Shown piece by piece: positions 1-5,861 of a stretch of DNA of 10,582 nucleotides (positions are counted from its first letter, which is position 1; each line of letters starts with the position of its first letter). The position numbers and the translations under genes are program-made. The notes below the pieces were generated by a model. It was given only the letters and a program-made list of their open reading frames with translations. It was not told where the DNA came from and made no database searches. Origin of the DNA: an uncultured Flavobacteriales bacterium (GTDB taxonomy: Bacteria > Bacteroidota > Bacteroidia > Flavobacteriales > Weeksellaceae). The stretch is from NCBI GenBank assembly GCA_937876095.1, contig CALFIE010000040.1:1-10582 (forward strand), written 5' to 3'.

Positions 1-1
1 A

Positions 2-217
2 TCTTATGCAGTAAAAGGAATTCCACCGGGACCAATTTGCGTGGTCGACAAAAATTCTGTAGATGCCGTTCTAAACGCAGAAAATAACAATTATATTTAC
101 ATGTGTGCCGACCCAAAAAGAATGGGTTATCATAAATTTACAGACAATGATGTAGAACACGCTGCGAATGCAAAAGCTTATCAAGATTGGCTCAATTCTA
201 AAAACATCAAAAAATAG
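2..217 (+). CDS. mltG: Endolytic murein transglycosylase MltG, C-terminal end (5' end outside window)
   Basis: The first 71 codons in this frame encode the end of an MltG/YceG-family protein and stop with TAG at 215-217. MltG is an inner-membrane lytic transglycosylase that cuts nascent peptidoglycan strands and so helps set glycan chain length. The visible part carries the family's C-terminal signature: Y-x-V-K-G-I-P-P-G-P-I at residues 2-12 of the fragment, an 'AVLNAENNNYIYMCADPK' block, then 'GYHKFTDNDVEHAANAKAY', matching the usual pattern of Leu/Ile-Pro-Pro-Gly-Pro-Ile, Ala-x-Leu-x-Pro/Ala, YLYF-like strand, and H-x-F-(S/T)-x-T/D-x-x-E-H. The N-terminal membrane anchor, LysM-like domain and catalytic glutamate lie upstream of the window, so integrity cannot be judged. 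It is separated from the next gene by 143 bp. Confidence 0.9.
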   Translation, partial: SYAVKGIPPGPICVVDKNSVDAVLNAENNNYIYMCADPKRMGYHKFTDNDVEHAANAKAYQDWLNSKNIKK

Positions 218-218
218 A

Positions 219-240
219 TTAAAGGAACTTTAACAGTTTT
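219..240 (+). terminator. Weak candidate terminator after mltG
   Basis: TTAAAG (219-224) and CTTTAA (228-233) form a 6-bp inverted repeat with a 3-nt GAA loop. It begins two bases after the mltG stop and is followed by CAG and a short T run (237-241). The stem has only one G-C pair, so termination would be inefficient; it is listed because position and orientation fit. Confidence 0.25.
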
Positions 241-308
241 TACATTAACAAAATACCAATTTTTGCGTCTAATTATCAAATAAATAGACAAAAACCGAAG
301 TCAGAACT

Positions 309-339
309 TTTTTTAAATAAAATTAAAAAATTACGTTTC
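309..339 (+). promoter_or_regulatory. Weak candidate Bacteroidota promoter for the outer-membrane beta-barrel gene
   Basis: TACGTTTC at 332-339 matches the Bacteroidota -7 element TAnnTTTG except for the last base. A TTTT at 309-312 lies 19 nt upstream, where a TTTG -33 element is expected. Transcription would start near 345, giving a leader of about 15 nt before the ATG at 361. A second imperfect -7 element, AATTTTTG at 258-265, is an alternative, so the assignment is tentative. Confidence 0.3.
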
Positions 340-360
340 ACTTCAATCAAAAAAAAATAT

Positions 361-2940
361 ATGATTCAAACAGAAATAAGCAACGCTTTTACCAGAAAAA
401 TTATAGGTACAAGTTTGGTGCTTTTTACCAGTGCAATTGCTTTTGCACAAGAGAAACAAAATATTTCAGGAACTATTACCAATAGTCAAAATCAAGCAGT
501 ACCTTATGCATCGCTCACTTTTACCAGTAAAACCAATAAACTATTTAGTGATGCCGTACTTTCTGATGACAAAGGAAATTACCAAATCAATTTGGTTCCG
601 GGTAATTATCAAATTTCCATAGAAGCGATAGATTACAAGAAATTAATCGTAAATAAATCAGTTTCTGCTGCCAACAAAGAAAATTTTAAATTAGAACCAG
701 AAGCAGGAATTACCAATAGCAAAACCAAAGATATAGAAGGTGTAGTTTTGACTGCGGCTGCAACCAAACCATATAAAGTAGAACTCGACAAAAAAACATA
801 CGATGTTACCCAAGATTTGGTGAGCAAAGGTGGAAATTTGCAAGATGTATTGCAAAATGTACCTTCGGTTTCGGTTGAAACAGATGGTACCGTTTCTATG
901 CGTGGAAATACCAATGTAAAATTTTTGATAAACGGTAAACCTTCTGCATTACTTGGTATTGCAGATGGTACCAATGCTTTGCAAGCAATTCCTGCAGATC
1001 AAATAGATAAAATTGAAGTCATAAGTAACCCTTCTTCAAAATTTGAAGCAAGTGGAACAGCCGGAATTCTAAATATTATCCTTAAAAAATCTAAAAAAAC
1101 GGGTTTCAATGGTTCTGTTGAAGGTAGTTTAGGATATTTCCCAAAAACATCACTCAATACCAATTTGAGTTGGAAAAAAGGTAATTGGTCTTGGTTTATA
1201 AATGGTGGTGGAAGTTACAACGAAAGTAGATTCAAAAATACCAATGATGCCATCAATTTTGATGCTAATAGAAATGTGACTTCATCTTCTTCGCAATATG
1301 CCATTACAAAAAATTATAACAAAAATTATAATCTGAACAGTGGTTTTGTAGTAGATTTATCTGAAAATACATCGCTAAATCTCTCAGGAATTATCAGAAA
1401 AAATACCAGCGACAGTGACGGAACAGTAGATTATACCGATTTTTTAGCAAACAATAGTGTTTCAGGAACTTCTTTTAGGAAAAATCTAGGAGTTGGCGAT
1501 GGTTACGGTTTGCAAGGTGATCTAGGAATTGACCACAAATTTGCAAAAAAAGGGGAATTGATCAGTGCATCTTTAAGTCTTCAAAAAAATAAAAGCACCA
1601 ATAATTCTACCGTAGATGAATTTCTGAACCAACTTTACAACAAAGGTAACAGTATAGATCAAACTACCTACAACAAATCTATTATAGGGAAAGTTGACTA
1701 CGAATTGCCAATTGGTGAAAAATCTAAATTAGAAGCTGGCTATAGATTAGATAACAATACCAACGATTACGATTACAAAGTGCAGGAAAAAACCAGTACC
1801 AATCCTACTTTGGTGGTTTTAAATGATTTTACCAATGTAACTTCTTACCAGGAAATGATAAATGCAGCTTATGCACAATTTCGTAGTAAAATTGGAAAAT
1901 TTGGGTATCAATTAGGAGTGCGAGACGAAATGACCAAAATTGACCTCTCTTACCAAAATCTAAATGGTGGAAATGCTGTCATCAAAAAAAATTACAACCA
2001 ACTCTTCCCAAGTATTTTTTTGAGTTACGATTTGGCTAATAGCAATCAAATTCTCCTCAATTATTCCAGAAGAATAGATCGACCTCGCTCGTTTTTCATG
2101 ATTCCGTTTATGTCGTATAATGATAATCGAAATATTTTCAGAGGAAATCCAGATATGAATCCTTCTTACATCAATTCATTTGAATTGGGATACGCGTTGC
2201 AAAAGAAGAAAATCACCATCAATCCAACTTTGTATTATAGATATACACAAGACGATGATAAAATTACGGTGACTAGAAATATACCAACTGATAGAATTCT
2301 AGACCTTAACAATGCTACAGATTTGCAAACATACAACACATTCCAAACAAGACCAATCAATCTGGGTTCTGAACAACGTTATGGTTTGGATCTAAATGCG
2401 AATGCAGACCTGAATTCTTGGTGGAAAATTACTTTGGGAGCTGATTTATACGGTTATAAAACCGATGGAATTTACCAATATTCTTACACTATAAAAGATG
2501 TAGACAATGTGGTAAAAACCAAAAATGAAAGTTTGGATTTTTCGGGGAGTGGTTTTTCTAGTAGAATTAGATTGGCAAACACGATTAAATTAGATAAAAA
2601 TACAAGTTTCCAAATACAAGGAATGTTTAGAGGTGCCGAAAAAACTGCTTCGCAATCTGTAAAAGCAATGTATGTTGCCAATTTTGGTGCTACCAAAATT
2701 ATTTGGAATGGCAACGGAACAATATCATTAAATATTCAAGATATTTTTAACACAAGAGCAAGACAATTTTCATCATATGGTGCTAATTATCAGCGAAATA
2801 GTTATATGCAATTTATGCCAAGACAGTTTTCTTTGTCACTCTCTTACAGATTCAAACAAGGTGAAAAAGTAGAACAACCTAAAAAGAAAAAAGACATCAA
2901 CAGCAATGCTTCAGGTGGCGAAGATCAACCACCGATGTAG
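361..2940 (+). CDS. TonB-receptor-like outer-membrane beta-barrel protein with carboxypeptidase-regulatory-like N-terminal domain
   Basis: This is an 859-residue outer-membrane protein of the large Bacteroidota family that joins a regulatory-like beta-sandwich, a plug and a barrel (Pfam-type CarboxypepD_reg-like plus OMP_b-brl_3). Residues 1-29 look like a signal peptide with hydrophobic core 'IIGTSLVLFTSAIAFA' and cleavage after AFA. Residues 33-112 form the beta-sandwich (ISGTITN...VPYASL...DDKGNY...PGNYQISIEA). 'DIEGVVLTAA' at 124-133 resembles the segment preceding the plug. Residues 135-245 form the plug, with 'DVLQNVPSVSVETDGTVSMRG', NGKPS, and the IEVISNPSSKFEASGTAGILNI hallmark. The barrel contains 'YSRRIDRP' and a downstream 'RGNPDMNPSYINSFELGY' block. 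After the last strand (LSLSYRF) there is a Lys/Pro-rich tail of about 28 residues. The substrate is unknown: there is no SusD partner, so I would not call it SusC. The ATG at 361 places the signal peptide correctly, and no Shine-Dalgarno sequence is present. Confidence 0.88.
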   Translation: MIQTEISNAFTRKIIGTSLVLFTSAIAFAQEKQNISGTITNSQNQAVPYASLTFTSKTNKLFSDAVLSDDKGNYQINLVPGNYQISIEAIDYKKLIVNKSVSAANKENFKLEPEAGITNSKTKDIEGVVLTAAATKPYKVELDKKTYDVTQDLVSKGGNLQDVLQNVPSVSVETDGTVSMRGNTNVKFLINGKPSALLGIADGTNALQAIPADQIDKIEVISNPSSKFEASGTAGILNIILKKSKKTGFNGSVEGSLGYFPKTSLNTNLSWKKGNWSWFINGGGSYNESRFKNTNDAINFDANRNVTSSSSQYAITKNYNKNYNLNSGFVVDLSENTSLNLSGIIRKNTSDSDGTVDYTDFLANNSVSGTSFRKNLGVGDGYGLQGDLGIDHKFAKKGELISASLSLQKNKSTNNSTVDEFLNQLYNKGNSIDQTTYNKSIIGKVDYELPIGEKSKLEAGYRLDNNTNDYDYKVQEKTSTNPTLVVLNDFTNVTSYQEMINAAYAQFRSKIGKFGYQLGVRDEMTKIDLSYQNLNGGNAVIKKNYNQLFPSIFLSYDLANSNQILLNYSRRIDRPRSFFMIPFMSYNDNRNIFRGNPDMNPSYINSFELGYALQKKKITINPTLYYRYTQDDDKITVTRNIPTDRILDLNNATDLQTYNTFQTRPINLGSEQRYGLDLNANADLNSWWKITLGADLYGYKTDGIYQYSYTIKDVDNVVKTKNESLDFSGSGFSSRIRLANTIKLDKNTSFQIQGMFRGAEKTASQSVKAMYVANFGATKIIWNGNGTISLNIQDIFNTRARQFSSYGANYQRNSYMQFMPRQFSLSLSYRFKQGEKVEQPKKKKDINSNASGGEDQPPM

Positions 2941-2970
2941 TTTTTATTTTTATTTTTACTTTATTATTAA

Positions 2971-3001
2971 TTTGTTAATTTAATTACCTACAATAATTTA
3001 A
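2971..3001 (+). promoter_or_regulatory. Candidate promoter for the DUF4238 gene
   Basis: TTTG at 2971-2974 is followed, after 19 nt, by TAATTTAA at 2994-3001. The latter matches four of the six fixed positions of TAnnTTTG. The spacing is right for a Bacteroidota promoter and the predicted start lies about 13 nt before the ATG at 3021. The stretch is so AT-rich that chance matches are likely. Confidence 0.3.
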
Positions 3002-3020
3002 TTTATAATGATTAAGAAGT

Positions 3021-3890
3021 ATGAATGAAAAAGAATTTGAAAAATATTTCAAAGTAAATTCTTCAAGGCACCACTATATACCTCAATTTTTAATAAAAAA
3101 TTTTGTTGATAACAATGGTATGTTATATGTTTATGACAAAAAAAAAGATGAAATTTTAAGTAAACAAAGAGCTCCAAAATCATTATTTTTTGAATTAAAT
3201 AGAAATACAATTGAAATAAGCAAAGGACAAAAATCTTCAATATTAGAAGACACTCTTTATTCTGAAATTGACACTAGAATGAGTAAAGTTATCAAATATT
3301 TTCAAACTGAAGACTTGAATAGTATAGATTTTAAGTTAGAAGATACATCAAGTTTAACTTTCTTCCTTATTTCCTTATTTTGGAGAATTCCTAAAACAGA
3401 TTATGCTTCAGAAGATGTAATGAAAAGATCAGTAATTCATTCAGAGAATAAAGAGGATAAAAAATTAAAAGAAAATTTAGCATTTAAAAAAATATCAAGA
3501 GCAGTTTTATTTAAACATCATATTGATGAAATTTGTCAATTTGGAAAGAAAGGGACTAAATGGAATAATATTCATCAAAATAACAAAACAATGTATGTTA
3601 TTGGCGATTTTCCATTTTTGTTAAGAAGAGAGATGAATTTATTTAGAGAATTTACAGAAATTGATTTACTTTTTGCACTAAGTTCAACAAGAATATATTC
3701 GGAAACAAATGAAAAGTTAAGTACTTTCACTATATTAAACTCTAATTTTTATAATGCAGGAATAATTCATCAATCAGTTAATTACGTAGCTTGTGCAGAT
3801 AAAGATGTACTTGCTAATTCTGTAAAGTTTTATAAAAAATTAAAAGACATTGGTTTGATATTCACAAATGAAGGTGCTTTTAAAAATTAA
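3021..3890 (+). CDS. DUF4238 domain protein of unknown function
   Basis: This 289-residue protein fits the DUF4238 family. The recognisable signature is the N-terminal 'SRHHYIPQFLIKNF' at residues 15-28, followed by a strand reading 'GMLYVYDKKK' (33-42). At the C-terminal end are 'MYVIGDFPFLLRR' (191-203), in the place where family members usually have a conserved strand-turn, then 'LLFALSSTRIYSE' (216-228) and 'HQSVNYVACADKD' (250-262). There is no signal peptide and no convincing membrane helix, so it is probably cytoplasmic. The function of the family is not established as far as I know, and I assign none. The two adjacent histidines (17-18) near the N-terminus are the obvious residues to examine. 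The gene stands alone, has noticeably lower GC and more AGA/ATA codons than the genes on either side, and looks like an accessory insertion between core genes; no flanking repeats or integrase are visible. Confidence 0.75.
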   Translation: MNEKEFEKYFKVNSSRHHYIPQFLIKNFVDNNGMLYVYDKKKDEILSKQRAPKSLFFELNRNTIEISKGQKSSILEDTLYSEIDTRMSKVIKYFQTEDLNSIDFKLEDTSSLTFFLISLFWRIPKTDYASEDVMKRSVIHSENKEDKKLKENLAFKKISRAVLFKHHIDEICQFGKKGTKWNNIHQNNKTMYVIGDFPFLLRREMNLFREFTEIDLLFALSSTRIYSETNEKLSTFTILNSNFYNAGIIHQSVNYVACADKDVLANSVKFYKKLKDIGLIFTNEGAFKN

Positions 3891-3893
3891 AAC

Positions 3894-3910
3894 TGCTTGA
3901 ACGTTGAGCA
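3894..3910. repeat. Imperfect inverted repeat over the -33 element, possible operator
   Basis: TGCT at 3894-3897 is the reverse complement of AGCA at 3907-3910, with 9 bases between (TGAACGTTG) that contain the self-complementary core AACGTT (3900-3905). The axis is not perfectly aligned between arms and core. Its place over the promoter of a predicted transcription regulator is what makes an operator role conceivable; the sequence alone does not show it. Confidence 0.2.
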
Positions 3911-3924
3911 AAATCGTAAATTTG
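3896..3924 (+). promoter_or_regulatory. Promoter of the Nudix-type regulator gene
   Basis: TAAATTTG at 3917-3924 is a perfect match to the Bacteroidota -7 element TAnnTTTG. CTTG at 3896-3899 lies 17 nt upstream as a -33 element. A start near 3930 gives a leader of about 55 nt before the ATG at 3985, so this gene is probably transcribed independently of the DUF4238 gene. An imperfect inverted repeat (3894-3910) overlaps the -33 element. Confidence 0.55.
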
Positions 3925-3984
3925 AACATTTATGTAACTCCCATTTTATCAGAAAGTCCAAAACCTCAATATTAATTCATAAAA

Positions 3985-4719
3985 ATGGATGATTCTAAAA
4001 ACAAATTAACGCTAGAACAATTGATTGAAACCAAAGATTTTGTGAATCATTTGTCGGTAGATTGCGTAATTTTTGGATTTAGAAAAAACAAATTGCAAGT
4101 ATTATTACTAAAATATCATAACTTAGAATTGTGGTCAATTCCTGGTGGTTTTGTTTTTAATGATGAGGATTTAGACGATGCAGCTTCTAGAATTTTATAC
4201 GAAAGAACTTATCTAGAAAACATCTTTCTTGAACAATTTTATACATTTGGTAATAAAAATAGAACCGATAAAAATGCACATCAAGAAATTTTAAAGAAAA
4301 GTAACATTACTATAAGCAAAGATCACTGGATTTTCAAACGATTTGTAACAGTCGGTTATTACTCTTTAATTAATTTTTCATCTACACACGTTTTTCCTGA
4401 TACCGTAAATGAAACTTGTGAATGGTTTGATGTTGATCAACTACCAGAAATGGCTTTTGATCACCGTGAAATTATCGAAAAAGGCTTAGAACATCTCCGC
4501 AAAAATTTGGATTATAAAATTGTAGGGAGCAATCTTTTACCTGAAAAATTCACTATGAAAGATTTGCAGGTTTTATATGAAACCATTCTTGAAGAAAAAT
4601 TTCATGTCAATAATTTTCAACGGAAAATGTTGAGTCTTAACATTCTAGAACGTATGGAAAAACACTTTGATGGTTCTGCCAACAAAGCACCTTATCTGTA
4701 TAGATTCCTGAAAAAATAA
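3985..4719 (+). CDS. Nudix-fold transcriptional regulator (NrtR/AraR-like) with degenerate Nudix box
   Basis: The 244-residue protein has an N-terminal Nudix fold (about 20-175) and a C-terminal winged-helix-type region (about 180-242, including 'LLPEKFTMKDLQVLYETIL' and 'RKMLSLNILERM'). This is the architecture of NrtR-type regulators, of which Bacteroidota carry many paralogues that sense sugars or ADP-ribose derivatives; the Bacteroides AraR is a known example. The substrate-binding side begins 'VDCVIFGFRKNKLQVLLLK' and 'LWSIPGGFV'. The Nudix box runs from G55 to L77. Gly55, Glu61, Arg69 and Glu73 are in place, but the Glu after Arg is Ile70, the second Glu of the EE pair is Arg74 and the late Gly is Tyr76. 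Metal-dependent hydrolysis is therefore unlikely and ligand sensing more probable. The effector and target genes cannot be read from this window. The neighbouring outer-membrane receptor is one candidate, but the DUF4238 gene lies between. Confidence 0.85.
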   Translation: MDDSKNKLTLEQLIETKDFVNHLSVDCVIFGFRKNKLQVLLLKYHNLELWSIPGGFVFNDEDLDDAASRILYERTYLENIFLEQFYTFGNKNRTDKNAHQEILKKSNITISKDHWIFKRFVTVGYYSLINFSSTHVFPDTVNETCEWFDVDQLPEMAFDHREIIEKGLEHLRKNLDYKIVGSNLLPEKFTMKDLQVLYETILEEKFHVNNFQRKMLSLNILERMEKHFDGSANKAPYLYRFLKK

Positions 4720-4726
4720 TTGAAAT

Positions 4727-5761
4727 TTACTTCCTCAATTCTAAGATTGCATCACAAAATTGCGCTACTTCATCATCTTTGGTTGCCCAAGATGTAATGA
4801 TTCTAATGGCGGAATGTTGGTCATCTATTTTCTTCCAAATATAGAAATCAAACCGTGTTGCAAGTTGCTCAATCTGCTTATTTTTTAGGATTGGAAATAG
4901 TTGGTTGGTAAAAGTTTCACTCAAAAAATCGCATTGCAATTCTTGGAAAGCGTTTTTCAGCTTCATTGCTTGTTGATTAGCGTGTTTTGCTAAATCCCAA
5001 TACAAATTGTTCTGTAATAATTCCTGAAATTGTATTCCTAACAATCTGCCTTTTGCAAGCATTGCTCCTTTCTGTTTCAGGTGAAATCCAAATTCTGTTT
5101 GCAATGCAGGATTACTAATCACAATTGCTTCACCAATTAATGCGCCATTTTTGGTGCCTCCTAAATAGAAAGCATCAGTATATTTACCAATATCTTGCAT
5201 AGATAGATCATTGGTTTTCGCCATCAAAGCATTTCCCAATCGTGCTCCATCCATAAAAAGAAATAGGTCATTTTTTTTGCAAAAATCGTATAATGTAACC
5301 AACTCTTTTTTAGAATAAATAGTGCCAATTTCTGTGGAATTAGATATATACACCAATTTCTGTTTTACTTGGTGTGGTTTATTTTGGTGCGTAAGTAGAA
5401 TTGCTTGTATATCTTCTGGTCGCAACTTGCCATCTTTGGTTTCTATGCCGTGAACTTTGTGTCCGGTTGCTTCTATTGCACCACTTTCATTGGTGAAAAT
5501 ATGACCGGTACTTGCAGCAACCACGCTTTCGTGAGGTCGCAGAAAACTTGAAATTACAATTAAATTCGCTTGAGTACCACCCGAAACAAAAAATACTTTT
5601 GCATCTGGATTTTCAAAATTTTGCTGAATTATTTTTTCTGCATTTTGGCAGTAATCATCTAATCCATAGCCATTTTGTTGTACCAAATTGGTTTCAGTAA
5701 GTGCTTTCAGAATTGCAGGATGTGCTCCTTCTGAATAATCGTTTTTAAAAGAATATTTCAT
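4727..5761 (-). CDS. ltaE: Low-specificity L-threonine aldolase (PLP-dependent beta-eliminating-lyase family)
   Basis: A 344-residue fold-type I PLP enzyme of the threonine aldolase family, which splits L-threonine or L-allo-threonine into glycine and acetaldehyde in the cytoplasm. Its length is typical for the family. Visible signatures: 'FKNDYSEGAHPAIL' at the N-terminus; 'FVSGGTQANL' at 58-67, the phosphate-binding GGTxAN motif; 'TGHIFTNESGAIEATGHK' at 85-102, where His87 should stack on the cofactor; 'YISNSTEIGT' (138-147); 'FMDGARLGNAL' at 169-179, in which Asp171 binds the pyridine nitrogen and Arg174 the substrate carboxylate; and 'YLGGTKNGALIGEA', whose Lys204 forms the Schiff base. 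The start ATG at 5761 fits family N-termini. The gene lies downstream of secDF but behind a strong terminator and has its own -7 element. It ends 7 bp from the convergent Nudix regulator gene, with no hairpin between them. Confidence 0.88.
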   Translation of the reverse strand: MKYSFKNDYSEGAHPAILKALTETNLVQQNGYGLDDYCQNAEKIIQQNFENPDAKVFFVSGGTQANLIVISSFLRPHESVVAASTGHIFTNESGAIEATGHKVHGIETKDGKLRPEDIQAILLTHQNKPHQVKQKLVYISNSTEIGTIYSKKELVTLYDFCKKNDLFLFMDGARLGNALMAKTNDLSMQDIGKYTDAFYLGGTKNGALIGEAIVISNPALQTEFGFHLKQKGAMLAKGRLLGIQFQELLQNNLYWDLAKHANQQAMKLKNAFQELQCDFLSETFTNQLFPILKNKQIEQLATRFDFYIWKKIDDQHSAIRIITSWATKDDEVAQFCDAILELRK

Positions 5762-5784
5762 TAATCAAAATAAAATTGAATGGT

Positions 5785-5792
5785 CAAAAATA
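5785..5792 (-). promoter_or_regulatory. -7 element upstream of the threonine aldolase gene
   Basis: On the minus strand this octamer reads TATTTTTG, a perfect TAnnTTTG. Transcription would begin near 5779, giving a leader of about 17 nt before the ATG at 5761. The -33 position falls in the T tract of the secDF terminator (minus-strand T run at 5813-5807), so no separate TTTG is seen at ideal spacing. Confidence 0.45.
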
Positions 5793-5806
5793 GGGAAATT
5801 AACTAT

Positions 5807-5843
5807 AAAAAAAGTCCTCAAAAAATTATTTTGAGGACTTTTT
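5807..5843 (-). terminator. Strong intrinsic terminator of secDF (symmetrical, could work both ways)
   Basis: GTCCTCAAAA (5814-5823) pairs with TTTTGAGGAC (5829-5838) around a 5-nt loop, giving ten pairs with a GC-containing base. The flanking A and T runs extend the pairing to 5809-5843. Read on the minus strand the stem is followed by seven T residues. It begins 19 bp after the secDF stop codon. It is the clearest terminator in the window. Confidence 0.9.
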
Positions 5844-5861
5844 ATTTATATCAAACGTTTT

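Noticed and set aside
633..974. Antisense open frame of 113 codons inside the outer-membrane protein gene, and similar antisense frames at 2484-2714, 3049-3240, 7749-8061, 8587-8784 and 9028-9219
   Set aside because: They lie wholly or almost wholly inside or opposite strongly supported genes, have unlikely compositions (for example Phe/Cys/Ser-rich) and show no family motifs.
2914..2945. GGTGG (2914-2918) and CCACC (2929-2933) followed by a T-rich stretch, as a terminator of the outer-membrane protein gene
   Set aside because: The stem is 5 bp with a 10-nt loop, lies inside the coding sequence and is separated from the T run by 7 nt. The T-rich segment 2941-2957 may still help termination, but the hairpin is not convincing.
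2941..3020. Direct or inverted repeats flanking the DUF4238 gene that would mark a mobile element
   Set aside because: Comparison by eye with 3891-3984 shows no shared repeat, and there is no transposase, integrase or tRNA nearby.
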